DNA from: Proteocatella sphenisci DSM 23131 | Lineage (GTDB): Bacteria; Bacillota; Clostridia; Peptostreptococcales; Filifactoraceae | Direction of reading: 5' to 3' | Length of the DNA: 64,000 bases | Assembly: GCF_000423525.1 (NCBI RefSeq) | Contig: NZ_AUID01000007.1 | Span: 1-64,000 of the forward strand | Shown: positions 1 to 8,590 of the stretch, in pieces | Layout of the letters: each line of letters begins with the position of its first letter | Position numbering within the stretch: the stretch's first letter is position 1 | Made by a program: the position numbers and the translations under genes | The notes under the pieces: model-generated | What the model was told of the DNA's origin: nothing | Databases searched by the model: none | The model's input: the letters and a program-made list of their open reading frames with translations, nothing else

Positions 1-129
1 TGTCAACACTTTTTTCATCTTCAAGTCTTGAACTGCCTCATTCGACGATGGGTCTTTTCAATCCGTTTTTGAGGACGTATATTAATATACCATCTAGGAT
101 GCATTTCGTCAATATATTTTTTCAAAGAA
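1..129. other. Edge region without a gene
   Basis: I see no coding frame, tRNA or terminator here. The first nine bases read GTGTTGACA on the minus strand, which looks like a -35 box for a leftward gene outside the window, but its -10 would lie off the edge and cannot be checked. Confidence 0.3.
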
Positions 130-1335
130 TTATTCAGCCTCTTCTCCTATAAAGGCCTCAGAATTTTCAATTGCTTCCACATCCTTTAGCTTTCTTTTTA
201 TCTGCCTGGTCCTTACCCCTATAAGCTTATCTAATTCGGTGTTTGCCTGTTCTATACGGCTCTGAGCTGATTCAAGAACTGATGCAAATTTATTAAATTC
301 AGTCTTAACAGCTCCCAGGACATCCCATACCTCGCCGGAACGCTTTTGAATTGCAAGCGTCTTAAATCCCATCTGGAGACTATTAAGCAGAGCTGCTGTA
401 GTCGTAGGTCCTGCTATGTTTACCTTGTAGAGTCTTTGTAATTCTTCTACCATTCCCAGCCTTACCGCTTCTGCATAGAGCCCTTCAAAGGGCAGGAACA
501 TAATGGCAAACTCGGTAGTATTGGGCGGATCTATATATTTGTCATGAATATCCTTGGCAAAAGATTTAAGTCTTTTTATAAGAATGTTCTTGCTGATTTC
601 CACCTCGGATGCTTCTCCAGCTTCATATGCATCTATCAGTTTTGAATAAGCATCTGCTGGAAACTTTGCATCAATTGGAAGATAAACCGGATTTGAATCT
701 CCAGGTAGTTTTATGGCGTATTCTACAAAATTCTGGCTTCCTTTTTTTGTTATTACATTAGACTCATACTGTTCTTTTGTAAGTATTTCTTCCAGTATTG
801 CTCCAAGTTGAATTTCTCCAAGCACACCTCTGGACTTTACATTAGACAAGACTTTCTTAAGATCTCCTACTCCTATTGCCAGAGTCTGCATCTCCCCCAG
901 CCCTTTATATACCTGTTCAAGTCTTTCACTTACCATTTTAAAGGATTCACTTATTCTTGATTCTAATGTCTTTTGAAGTTTTTCATCTACTGTCTCTCTG
1001 ATTTTTTCAAGCTGAACTGTATTTTCACGCTGAATTGAACTTAGCCTGTTTTCTATAGAAAGTCTTATTGCGTCGAGTTTTTTTTCAGTCTCTATAGTGT
1101 TACTGGATATTATTTTGTTCTGACTATCTATGGAAGCTCTTATTTCTTGATTCATCTCTATTCTATTGTTTCTAAATTCTTCAGCAAAAAACTGATGCTG
1201 ATTTTCACGTTCTTTGTTAAAGAGCTCAGAAAGAGAATCAGCAGAGGATAATCCTCCAATTTTATTGATAAGTACTATAAGAAGTATTGCGTTAAGTACT
1301 GTAATTGATGTAAGTATAGTGTAAGTCCAGTTCAT
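130..1335 (-). CDS. rmuC: RmuC-family DNA recombination protein
   Basis: A 401-residue protein with the RmuC layout: one N-terminal membrane segment (about residues 5-25), a long charged coiled coil (about 45-150), then the conserved RmuC domain (about 160-360) with GVLGEIQLGAILEEIL, LPIDAKFP and FLPFEGLYAEA. RmuC proteins limit rearrangements at inverted repeats in E. coli; the domain is related to restriction-endonuclease-like nucleases, but the biochemical activity is not well defined. The ATG at 1335 has an AAAGGA ribosome site four bases upstream. It is monocistronic here and divergent from the phosphoesterase. Family assignment is secure; the cellular role in this host is inferred. Confidence 0.93.
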   Translation of the reverse strand: MNWTYTILTSITVLNAILLIVLINKIGGLSSADSLSELFNKERENQHQFFAEEFRNNRIEMNQEIRASIDSQNKIISSNTIETEKKLDAIRLSIENRLSSIQRENTVQLEKIRETVDEKLQKTLESRISESFKMVSERLEQVYKGLGEMQTLAIGVGDLKKVLSNVKSRGVLGEIQLGAILEEILTKEQYESNVITKKGSQNFVEYAIKLPGDSNPVYLPIDAKFPADAYSKLIDAYEAGEASEVEISKNILIKRLKSFAKDIHDKYIDPPNTTEFAIMFLPFEGLYAEAVRLGMVEELQRLYKVNIAGPTTTAALLNSLQMGFKTLAIQKRSGEVWDVLGAVKTEFNKFASVLESAQSRIEQANTELDKLIGVRTRQIKRKLKDVEAIENSEAFIGEEAE

Positions 1336-1375
1336 ATTGTCCTTTCATGCGCAAGCCTTGCCTGAGGTCTTTTTT

Positions 1376-1406
1376 TTGTTATGCGCTCTCTGATTTATGG
1401 TATAAT
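1376..1406 (+). promoter_or_regulatory. Candidate promoter of the phosphoesterase gene
   Basis: An extended -10 (TGGTATAAT, TATAAT at 1401-1406) has a poor -35 TTGTTA (1376-1381) 19 bases upstream. It lies between the divergent rmuC and phosphoesterase genes. Confidence 0.5.
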
Positions 1407-1442
1407 AATTATAACATAAACAAATAGATTATTACAAATGAG

Positions 1443-2294
1443 GTGATTAAAATAAGAATTGCAGTTTTATCTGACGTACACGGAAATTTACCGGCATTTG
1501 AAGCGGTTCTAAAACACATTGACAATAACAACATAGATCTCATATATAATCTTGGCGACCTTATAGGCAAGGGGCCAAGCCCTAAAGAGGTCATCGATCT
1601 TTCCATGCAAAGATGTCATGTCTCCATACTTGGAAACTGGGAGGATTTTCTACTTAACTCTGGCATAGATGAAAATCCCATAAGATTCTACAGAAACCAG
1701 CTTACTCAAAGTCATATTGATTATTTCAAATCTCTTGGATATGGAATAGAATTCTACATGAGTGGCCGTCTAATACGGATTTTTCATGCTCATCCCTTCA
1801 ATGTATATAGGAGAGTTTATAAATTTTCTGATCTCAATACACTTCTTGAGATGTTCATGTTTAATCAAAATCTCAGCTGCTACAAATCCCCTGAGCTGTC
1901 TGACATATCCATATATGGAGACATCCATCATACCTATCATGTGACTTTTGATGACACTTACTTTCTAAGCAAATTTCAAGAATACAAGGATCTTCTGGGC
2001 ATCAACTTCACTGACTTCAGCATAAAATATGCTAATGCCATAAGCAATCTTCGAGGAAGACAAATTTACAATCTGGGAAGTGTCGGTCAGCCTTTTGACG
2101 GAACAACAGCCTCTTATTTAATGATAGAAGGCCAGCTAGACTCAAAGGAATCTTCCCCTCTTAGCATCTCATTTGTCCGCGTACCTTATGATAACAGACT
2201 CGCTGCAGAGCTGGCAAGAAATAGTGATATGCAAGACAAAGATCTTTATATAAGAGAAATTTTAACAGGGATTTACCGAGGATTAATGACATAG
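1443..2294 (+). CDS. Calcineurin-like metallophosphoesterase (YfcE/MJ0936 type)
   Basis: About 280 residues with the metallophosphoesterase metal-ligand motifs in order: DVHGN (11-15), GDLIGKGP (38-45), GNWE (64-67), HAHP (about 113) and GDIHH (about 155). The family uses two metal ions to hydrolyse phosphodiesters or phosphomonoesters; the substrate here cannot be read from sequence. The start is odd. The only in-frame standard start is GTG at 1443, but those bases belong to a strong Shine-Dalgarno GAGGTGAT (1440-1447). An ATA at 1452 sits eight bases past GAGG and gives M-RIAVLSDVHGN, the usual family N-terminus. I therefore think translation begins at AUA 1452. The gene is monocistronic with its own promoter; udk follows after 73 bases. 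Confidence 0.88.
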   Translation: MIKIRIAVLSDVHGNLPAFEAVLKHIDNNNIDLIYNLGDLIGKGPSPKEVIDLSMQRCHVSILGNWEDFLLNSGIDENPIRFYRNQLTQSHIDYFKSLGYGIEFYMSGRLIRIFHAHPFNVYRRVYKFSDLNTLLEMFMFNQNLSCYKSPELSDISIYGDIHHTYHVTFDDTYFLSKFQEYKDLLGINFTDFSIKYANAISNLRGRQIYNLGSVGQPFDGTTASYLMIEGQLDSKESSPLSISFVRVPYDNRLAAELARNSDMQDKDLYIREILTGIYRGLMT

Positions 2295-2308
2295 TCTTAT
2301 TATTATGT

Positions 2309-2359
2309 TATAATTTTTCAAGAATCACAAGCGAAATACATTTGACTATATTCTTGAAA
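2309..2359 (+). promoter_or_regulatory. udk promoter and leader inverted repeat
   Basis: TATAAT (2309-2314) is a good -10. A 10-base inverted repeat, TTTCAAGAAT (2316-2325) and ATTCTTGAAA (2350-2359), flanks the leader and ends at the ribosome site GGAGAT. Because transcription would start near 2321, only part of the left arm is transcribed, so an operator is more likely than an RNA hairpin. This is inference. Confidence 0.35.
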
Positions 2360-2367
2360 GGAGATTT

Positions 2368-3021
2368 ATGTACAATACCCCCTTTGTCATTGGAGTTGCG
2401 GGAGGCTCCGGTTCTGGAAAAACCACCCTTGCAAACAATCTTAAAGACTCCATCTTAAATTCAATAATACTGTCTCATGACTTTTATTACAAGGATAACA
2501 AAGACATAAGTTTTGAAGAACGAGTTCAGCTCAACTATGACCATCCCAATGCATTTGAAACAGGGCTCATGGTCGAGCATCTTAAGCTTCTAAAACAAAG
2601 TCTTCCTGTTGAAAGACCCGAATACTCCTTTGTCACACACACCAGGCTGGAAGAAACTATAACAGTTATTCCATCTCCCATAATAATAGTGGAAGGACTC
2701 CTTATATTTGAGGACAAGGCCCTCGCTGAGCTCATGGATATAAAAATATTTGTTGAAGCCGACGATGATATCCGGTTCATAAGAAGACTCACCAGAGACG
2801 TAAAAGACAGAGGGCGTTCCCTCGACTCAGTTATAAACCAGTACCTTAGCACTGTAAAGCCTATGCACGATGAGTTTATACAGCCTACAAAAAAACATGC
2901 AGATATCATAGTTCCAAAGGGCGGCAATAACACCGTGGCTCTTCACATGATAATAGACAGAGTAAACGCAATTCTCAATCGTACCAAGAATTTCCAAGCT
3001 GAATATATTCAAGAAATTTAA
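2368..3021 (+). CDS. udk: Uridine kinase
   Basis: A 217-residue P-loop kinase with Walker A GVAGGSGSGKTT (residues 8-19), the substrate-lid region LSHDFYY, LNYDHPNAFETGLM, the Walker B-like IIIVEGLLIF, and the lid arginines in RRLTRDVKDRGRS. The order and length (usually 205-215) match bacterial Udk, which phosphorylates uridine and cytidine to UMP and CMP with ATP or GTP in pyrimidine salvage. A GAAAGGAG site precedes the ATG. It ends in a strong bidirectional terminator shared with the convergent tex gene. A phosphoribulokinase-like paralog is the only alternative; the DHPNAFE motif favours Udk. Confidence 0.93.
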   Translation: MYNTPFVIGVAGGSGSGKTTLANNLKDSILNSIILSHDFYYKDNKDISFEERVQLNYDHPNAFETGLMVEHLKLLKQSLPVERPEYSFVTHTRLEETITVIPSPIIIVEGLLIFEDKALAELMDIKIFVEADDDIRFIRRLTRDVKDRGRSLDSVINQYLSTVKPMHDEFIQPTKKHADIIVPKGGNNTVALHMIIDRVNAILNRTKNFQAEYIQEI

Positions 3022-3025
3022 TAAT

Positions 3026-3077
3026 AAAAAAAGTAGGCCACCTTCACCAATCAGTTTTTAAGGGGCCTACTTTTTTT
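3026..3077. terminator. Bidirectional terminator between udk and tex
   Basis: The arms AAAAAAAGTAGGCC (3026-3039) and GGCCTACTTTTTTT (3064-3077) are exact complements, with A-tracts and T-tracts on both sides. It serves udk on the plus strand and tex on the minus strand. Confidence 0.9.
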
Positions 3078-3093
3078 ATTATATTTTTAATAC

Positions 3094-5238
3094 TTATTTT
3101 TTCATCGAAAGCTTTACTTTGTTTCTTTCCCTGTCTATTCCTATGACCCTTACATCCACAATGTCTCCTACCGCAACTACAGACATGGGATCTTTTACAT
3201 AGCTGTTGCTAAGTTCTGATATATGAACCAGCCCATCATTTTTAAGTCCTATATCTACAAAAGCTCCAAAATCTACTACGTTTCTTACAGTCCCTTGCAT
3301 GGTCGTCCCAATTGAGAGATCATCTAAATCTAATATATCTGACTTTAGTATTACAGCGTTGAGGGCTTCTCTTATATCTCTGCCCGGTTTTTTCAGCTCC
3401 GAGATTATATCTTTGAGCGTAGGAAGGCCCAGGTCGAGTTTTTGCGCCATTTCTCTGTTTGCAGCTTCTTCAAGCTTTGATACCGCATCTTTTGAAGAAG
3501 CCAGAAGTTCCTCACTGCTTACCCCAAGTTCTTGCATCAACTGTTTTGCTTTGATATAACTTTCAGGATGGACCGAAGTATTATCAAGTACTTCTTTTGC
3601 ATCTTTTATCCTCAAAAATCCTGCGCATTGCTCAAAAGCACCATTTCCAAGACGTTTGACCTTGAGAAGTTCTTTTCTGGATTTAAATCTTCCCGCCTCT
3701 TCTCTATATTCTATTATATTCTTAGCAATTGAAGCACTTATCCCCGACACATGAGAAAGCAGCGCTACTGATGCAGTATTAAGATCCACTCCTACATTAT
3801 TTACACTCGACTCCACAACAGCGTTGAGCGCCTCTTTTAGTCTTCCCTGGTTTACATCGTGCTGATACTGGCCTACTCCTATGTGCTCCGGGTCTATCTT
3901 AACAAGCTCTGCCAAGGGATCTATCAGCCTTCTTGCAATAGATACAGCCCCTCTTATAGATACATTCAAATCCGGAAATTCTTCAGTACCAAGTTTTGAA
4001 GCCGAATAAATAGAAGCCCCAGCCTCGCTTACTATTATATATTTCACATCCCGACTGCTGTCTTTTATTATATCTGCCACTATTTTTTCTGATTCTCTTG
4101 ACGCTGTACCATTTCCTATAGCTATTACATCGACCTTGTTTTTCTCTATCATGGAAAGGATTGTCTTTCTTGTTTCCTCTATTTGTTCCTGAGGTTTGGC
4201 AGGATATACAGTGGCAGTATCAAGGAGTTTCCCAGTTTGATCTACTACCGCTATTTTGCATCCAGTCCTAAACGCCGGGTCCCATCCAAGCACCACTTTT
4301 TCATGAAGAGGGCTCTGCATAAGAAGATTAGATAGATTCTTACCAAATACACTGATTGCTCTTTCCCCGGCTTTTTCGCTCATTTCACTTCTGAGTTCTC
4401 TTTCAAGCGAAGGCAGCATAAGCCTCTTGAGCGCATCTTCTATAATAGAAGCCATAATTTGCTCGTGATTCTTTGTCTGTATATACTTTCTTCTTACTAT
4501 TGATTCTATTTTTTCTTGCGAATGAATTATTTTAACCTTGAGGACATCTTCTTTTTCTCCTCTGTCTATAGCGAGAATTCTATGAGCTGGCATATTTTTA
4601 GCAAGCTCCGAAAACTCATAGTACATAGAATACGTAAGGGCAGTTTCTTTTTTATCCCCATCTTTTTTAAGAGAAGTTTCTATAAGAGATTCTCTGTTAA
4701 CAATATCTCTTACAGGTTTTTTTATCTCAAAATCATCCGCTATCATCTGAGCAATTATATCAGATGCTCCATCCAGGGCTTCTTTTTCAGAATTCACTAG
4801 TAGATCCTCATTTACAAATTCAGTCGCTCTTGTTTCATGATCTCCATTCCCTCCAATAATTATTAAAGCCAGAGCTTCCAGTCCTTTTTCAACCGCAAGG
4901 CTAGCCCTTGTTTTTCTCTTCTTCTTGTAAGGTTCATATATATCCTCAACCTCCACCATGGTCATGGCAGATTCAAGCGCTTTTTCAATTTCTTGAGTCA
5001 ATTTTCCTTGTTCATCTATAGATTTTACTACAGTTTCTTTTCTGTCGCAAAGGTTTCTCAGATATTTTAGCCTGTCGAAAAAATCTCTTAGCACCTCGTC
5101 AGACATCTCTCCCGTCTGCTCTTTCCTGTACCTGGCAATAAAGGGTATGGTCTTTCCTTCATCTATAAGCTCTGTTGCACTTTGTACCTGTTCGATTCTA
5201 AGTTTAAATTCATCCCTTAGCATATTATTTATATTCAT
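3094..5238 (-). CDS. tex: Tex-family RNA-binding transcription accessory protein
   Basis: A 714-residue protein with the full Tex layout: N-terminal helical region with IPFIARYRKEQTG (31-43), a YqgF/RNase H-like domain near 310-440 (VVLGWDPAFRTGCKIAVVD), helix-hairpin-helix repeats near 480-560 (VGVDLNTASVALLSHVSGI), and a C-terminal S1 domain near 640-712 (GTVRNVVDFGAFVDIGLK). Tex binds nucleic acid and affects transcription and toxin expression in Bordetella and Clostridium; the exact mechanism is unclear. Length and domain order are normal. It is preceded by the XRE-cupin gene on the same strand after 67 bases without a clear terminator, so read-through is possible. Confidence 0.95.
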   Translation of the reverse strand: MNINNMLRDEFKLRIEQVQSATELIDEGKTIPFIARYRKEQTGEMSDEVLRDFFDRLKYLRNLCDRKETVVKSIDEQGKLTQEIEKALESAMTMVEVEDIYEPYKKKRKTRASLAVEKGLEALALIIIGGNGDHETRATEFVNEDLLVNSEKEALDGASDIIAQMIADDFEIKKPVRDIVNRESLIETSLKKDGDKKETALTYSMYYEFSELAKNMPAHRILAIDRGEKEDVLKVKIIHSQEKIESIVRRKYIQTKNHEQIMASIIEDALKRLMLPSLERELRSEMSEKAGERAISVFGKNLSNLLMQSPLHEKVVLGWDPAFRTGCKIAVVDQTGKLLDTATVYPAKPQEQIEETRKTILSMIEKNKVDVIAIGNGTASRESEKIVADIIKDSSRDVKYIIVSEAGASIYSASKLGTEEFPDLNVSIRGAVSIARRLIDPLAELVKIDPEHIGVGQYQHDVNQGRLKEALNAVVESSVNNVGVDLNTASVALLSHVSGISASIAKNIIEYREEAGRFKSRKELLKVKRLGNGAFEQCAGFLRIKDAKEVLDNTSVHPESYIKAKQLMQELGVSSEELLASSKDAVSKLEEAANREMAQKLDLGLPTLKDIISELKKPGRDIREALNAVILKSDILDLDDLSIGTTMQGTVRNVVDFGAFVDIGLKNDGLVHISELSNSYVKDPMSVVAVGDIVDVRVIGIDRERNKVKLSMKK

Positions 5239-5305
5239 ATTTTCCCTTTCACTTCCTACAACGTAAACAACGCCCTTCCAATGAAAAGCGCTGCTTAGTT
5301 GAAAT

Positions 5306-5866
5306 TTAAAAATTCTTAATCTGAGGTGGCGAAACTATGTAATATCCTTCTGCAAAACTCTCTCCAAAATTCGTTATTTTGTGAGGAACATTTCCAAGGA
5401 TGTATATAGTGTCTCCGGGTTTGAGCTGATAGCTCTCCTGTCCAAGCGTTACTTCAAGTTCACCCTTTACCAGAACCAGAATCTCTTCTGCTTCATGAAT
5501 AGTATATTCCTCAGATTCTGATGTTTTTGGCCTTAAACTAAACTTTGCCGCCAGCATCTTAGCTCCGCTTTTTTCTCCATTCTCAACAGATGTCATAAGC
5601 TCATAGGAAACCGCTGAATTAGGAAAGAACATTTTTACTCTTTCGTCCTTCTTTACAACAGGATTTTCTTTTGCCACATCATCCATCAGAAGGTAAATTG
5701 GAATATTGAGCGCGTTTGATATTTTTCTCAAAGACGTTAACGATGGCTCTATCAGACCTCTTTCAAGTTGTGATATGTAACTAGATGACAAATCTGTAAT
5801 TTCTGCAAGATCTCCCAATTTGAAACCTTTAGCTTTTCTTACACTTCTTATTCTTTCTCCAAGCAT
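5306..5866 (-). CDS. XRE-family regulator with C-terminal cupin
   Basis: A 186-residue protein: helix-turn-helix at about 6-58 (LGERIRSVRKAKG, LAEITDLSSSYISQLERG, SLTSLRKISNAL) and a small cupin barrel at about 105-175 (HEAEEILVLVKGELEV, LKPGDTIYILGNVPHKI). Such proteins are usually local repressors or activators whose cupin binds a small ligand. It is divergent from the iron-sulfur flavoprotein and malic enzyme genes, so it may regulate them; that is inference from position. The PuuR/SinR-like fold is clear, the ligand is unknown. Confidence 0.88.
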   Translation of the reverse strand: MLGERIRSVRKAKGFKLGDLAEITDLSSSYISQLERGLIEPSLTSLRKISNALNIPIYLLMDDVAKENPVVKKDERVKMFFPNSAVSYELMTSVENGEKSGAKMLAAKFSLRPKTSESEEYTIHEAEEILVLVKGELEVTLGQESYQLKPGDTIYILGNVPHKITNFGESFAEGYYIVSPPQIKNF

Positions 5867-5901
5867 ACAGTCACCCTTTTCTCAATAGATTTGTATATTT
5901 A

Positions 5902-5930
5902 ATTATACCACGAAATCAATAAATATCTAA
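5902..5930 (-). promoter_or_regulatory. Promoter of the XRE-cupin gene
   Basis: On the minus strand an extended -10 TGGTATAAT (TATAAT complement at 5902-5907) has a weak -35 TTAGAT 17 bases upstream. This AT-rich intergenic region carries divergent promoters, a layout that suits autoregulation. Confidence 0.5.
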
Positions 5931-6033
5931 CACTTTTTACATAAATATCTTGTTTTTGCTGTTTTTTTCAGTTTATATCAATATTACAGTTAAAGTATTT
6001 CAATATAAGTGTAATTTGTACATCCATAAGAAT

Positions 6034-6064
6034 TTGTATTCTCCATTTGTAATTATGGTATAAT
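6034..6064 (+). promoter_or_regulatory. Promoter of the flavoprotein-malic enzyme operon
   Basis: Extended -10 TGGTATAAT (TATAAT 6059-6064) with a TTGTAT -35 (6034-6039) at 19-base spacing. An AAGGAG ribosome site follows, just before the ATG at 6106. Confidence 0.55.
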
Positions 6065-6105
6065 AAACTGAGTTAATACAATAATCTAAAACAAGGAGAA
6101 AAATC

Positions 6106-6741
6106 ATGAAAGTAATAGCCTTTAATGGAAGTCCCCACAAGATGGGAAATACAGCTTCAGCTCTTGAGTTTGCAAAAGAGCAGTTTGAAAGCGCTGGTAT
6201 CGAATTTGAGATTTTTCATGTCGGAAACAAGCCAGTTGCAGGATGTATGGGTTGTGGAATGTGCTTTAAAAATAAAAATGAAGAATGTATAATCAAGGGT
6301 GACAGCGTAAATGAAGCTATCCAAAAAGTAAAAGAAGCAGATGGTCTTATACTCGCGTCTCCAGTCCACTATTCAGGTATAGCCGGAAATATGAAATCAT
6401 TTCTGGACAGGCTTTATTATACATGTGGCGCCAACGGAAATATAATGAGATATAAAGTAGGGTCTGCTCTTGTTGCAGTAAGGCGTTCAGGAGGAATCCC
6501 CGCTTTTGACCAGTTAAACCATTACCTGCTTATTTCAGAAATGATAATTCCAGCATCAAACTACTGGAACGTTGTCCATGGTACCACCCCAGGCGAAATA
6601 AGCCAGGACGCAGAAGGAATGCAGGCAACTCAGGTAATGTGTGAAAACATGATATGGATGCTCAACTCACTTGAATATTCCAAAGAAGCAGTTCCTCCAC
6701 CAAAAGGACGTAAAAAAATCATGACTAACTTTATAAGATAA
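6106..6741 (+). CDS. Iron-sulfur flavoprotein / NAD(P)H-dependent FMN reductase family
   Basis: A 211-residue flavodoxin-fold protein. The FMN phosphate loop is FNGSPHKMGNTASAL (6-20), a second flavin contact is SPVHYSGIAGNMKSFLDR. Cysteines at 47, 50, 53 and 61 form CX2CX2CX7C, close to the compact 4Fe-4S motif of iron-sulfur flavoproteins (ISF), which pass electrons between FMN, a cluster and small acceptors. The reaction here is not evident. It lies 19 bases upstream of malic enzyme in one operon and opposite an XRE-cupin regulator, so a link to redox or carboxylic-acid metabolism is possible. Plain NADPH:FMN reductase is the alternative if no cluster is bound. Confidence 0.85.
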   Translation: MKVIAFNGSPHKMGNTASALEFAKEQFESAGIEFEIFHVGNKPVAGCMGCGMCFKNKNEECIIKGDSVNEAIQKVKEADGLILASPVHYSGIAGNMKSFLDRLYYTCGANGNIMRYKVGSALVAVRRSGGIPAFDQLNHYLLISEMIIPASNYWNVVHGTTPGEISQDAEGMQATQVMCENMIWMLNSLEYSKEAVPPPKGRKKIMTNFIR

Positions 6742-6760
6742 TAAGAGCCAGGAGAAATAT

Positions 6761-7903
6761 ATGAACTTTAATATAGAAGCTTTAAAAATGCATGAAGACA
6801 ACAGAGGAAAAATTGCCATAAAAAGTAAGATAGAGCTTAAAACAAAAGACGATCTTAGCACTGCCTACACTCCCGGAGTAGCAGAACCATGCAGAAAAAT
6901 ACATGAAAATCCAGATGATGTCTACAAATATACTTCCAAAGGAAATCTCGTTGCCGTAGTAAGCGACGGTTCAGCAGTACTTGGGCTTGGAAACATAGGA
7001 CCCAAAGCCGCAATACCAGTGATGGAAGGAAAATGCATACTCTTTAAGGAATTTGGAGACGTCGACGCATTCCCCATATGCCTCGATACTCAAGATACCG
7101 AAGAAATAATAAAAGCAGTAAAGCAACTTGCCCCAGTATTTGGCGGTATAAACCTCGAAGATATATCTGCACCAAGATGTTTTGAGATAGAAAAAAGACT
7201 TATCGAAGAACTTGACATCCCAGTATTTCATGATGACCAGCATGGAACAGCAGTTGTTGTACTCGCAGCGCTTATAAATTCTCTTAAACTGCGAAAAAGC
7301 GACATAACAGACATAGAATGCGTAATAAATGGAGCAGGTGCAGCCGGAATAGCTATATGTAAACTTCTGCAGAGCGCAGGAATAAAAAATGTAATCCTTT
7401 GCGATACAAAAGGCGCCATAAGCAAAAACAGAACAGATCTTAACTCAGCAAAAGCAGCGATGGCCGAAATTACCAACGTAAATGGTGAGAGCGGAACACT
7501 TGCAGACGTAATAAAAGGAAAAGATCTCTTCATAGGGGTATCGGCAGCCGACATGCTTTCAAAAGACATGGTTAAAAGTATGAACAACCCAATCATATTC
7601 GCCATGGCCAATCCTACTCCAGAAATACTTCCTCAGGACGCCCTCGATGCAGGCGCATTCATAGTGGGGACAGGCAGATCAGACTTTGATAATCAGATAA
7701 ACAATGTCCTTGTCTTCCCAGGACTTTTTAGAGCAGTACTTGACCTTCGTCTGAAAGCATTTACAGAAGAAATTAAAATAGCCGCAGCAAAAGCTATTGC
7801 ATCAGTTGTAAAAGATGAAGAATTATCAAAGACGTATATTCTTCCAAGCTCTCTTGACAGATCAGTTGTCCCTGCAATAGTAGAGGCCATAAAAGCACTT
7901 TAG
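6761..7903 (+). CDS. NAD(P)-dependent malic enzyme
   Basis: A 380-residue short-form malic enzyme that converts L-malate to pyruvate, CO2 and NAD(P)H. Visible are STAYTPGVAEPC with the catalytic Tyr, NIGPKAAIPVMEGK with the catalytic Lys, the metal ligands in NLEDISAP and FHDDQHGTAVV, and a Rossmann loop INGAGAAGIAI. It lacks the phosphotransacetylase-like C-terminal domain of MaeB proteins; such short forms are typical of Firmicutes. Second gene of the flavoprotein operon, with an AGGAG site, and followed by a strong terminator. Cofactor preference is not settled from sequence. Confidence 0.95.
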   Translation: MNFNIEALKMHEDNRGKIAIKSKIELKTKDDLSTAYTPGVAEPCRKIHENPDDVYKYTSKGNLVAVVSDGSAVLGLGNIGPKAAIPVMEGKCILFKEFGDVDAFPICLDTQDTEEIIKAVKQLAPVFGGINLEDISAPRCFEIEKRLIEELDIPVFHDDQHGTAVVVLAALINSLKLRKSDITDIECVINGAGAAGIAICKLLQSAGIKNVILCDTKGAISKNRTDLNSAKAAMAEITNVNGESGTLADVIKGKDLFIGVSAADMLSKDMVKSMNNPIIFAMANPTPEILPQDALDAGAFIVGTGRSDFDNQINNVLVFPGLFRAVLDLRLKAFTEEIKIAAAKAIASVVKDEELSKTYILPSSLDRSVVPAIVEAIKAL

Positions 7904-7920
7904 ATAATTTAATCAGAAAA

Positions 7921-7979
7921 AAAGAACCCCTGTTAATATCCGCCTTTGGAGGGAAACATATTAACAGGGGTTCTTTTTG
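7921..7979. terminator. Bidirectional terminator after malic enzyme
   Basis: A long inverted repeat, with arms AAAGAACCCCTGTTAATAT (7921-7939) and the complementary sequence ending GGGGTTCTTTTT, separates the malic enzyme gene from the convergent lysine exporter pair. Confidence 0.92.
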
Positions 7980-7996
7980 TATATAAAACTAAAATC

Positions 7997-8590
7997 CTAT
8001 AACTGTATAAAGAAAGACACCAGTACCGGCACCAGCATGGTAAGTACCACTCCGTTTACAAAACATATGATTGCAGTTTTTGAATCTGTAGCTTTTGATA
8101 TTACAGGAAGTAGAGTATCCATTCCCGCCGCTCCAGTAGTAGAGACGGCTTCAAGAAATCCTATTTTTTGTGCAATAATTGGAATGAGGAGTATTGCAAA
8201 AACTTCTCTTGTTACGTTTGACAAAAATGCCACTGCACTTATTTCTGCAGAATAGGGTGCAATTATTATAGGTGCCAGTGTATACCAGGCAAAACCCGAT
8301 CCTATAGCGGCACTCTCATTGGGAGCATAGCCGGCAAAAATTCCAACTATCATAGCTCCAAAAATACTTCCCGCTGCTACCACAAATGGAAGCGCTAATA
8401 TGCCCATACCCAGTTCTCTTATCTGAACAAAGACTTCTTTGTTTTTTCCAAGGTCTATACCTACAAAAAACAGTAATGCGCAAAGTCCTATATCCATAAT
8501 CGTACCTATGTATTGCAAAAATGTATCTGGAATGACAAAGTATCCCAAAAGAGCTCCTATTATAACTGCTGCCAGAATTTTCTTAGTCAT
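7997..8590 (-). CDS. lysO: LysO-family lysine exporter, C-terminal part
   Basis: A 197-residue, strongly hydrophobic protein matching the C-terminal domain (DUF340) of the lysine exporter LysO/YbjE: DIGLCALLFFVGIDLG, GSGFAWYTLAPIIIAPYSAE, LSNVTREVFAILLIPII and TTGAAGMDTLLPVI. About six membrane segments. In E. coli LysO both parts form one 299-residue chain; here the N-terminal part is a separate gene just upstream. I place the start at ATG 8590 with GAGG before it; an upstream in-frame extension would run through the partner gene. The two reading frames overlap by eight bases, which suggests translational coupling and a heteromeric transporter. Confidence 0.85.
   Translation of the reverse strand: MTKKILAAVIIGALLGYFVIPDTFLQYIGTIMDIGLCALLFFVGIDLGKNKEVFVQIRELGMGILALPFVVAAGSIFGAMIVGIFAGYAPNESAAIGSGFAWYTLAPIIIAPYSAEISAVAFLSNVTREVFAILLIPIIAQKIGFLEAVSTTGAAGMDTLLPVISKATDSKTAIICFVNGVVLTMLVPVLVSFFIQL

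Noticed and set aside
1-9. TTGACA on the minus strand at the window edge
   Set aside because: Cannot be assessed without sequence to the left.
1438-1446. Two-codon reading frame ATG AGG TGA as a regulatory leader
   Set aside because: It overlaps the ribosome site of the phosphoesterase and is more simply part of it.
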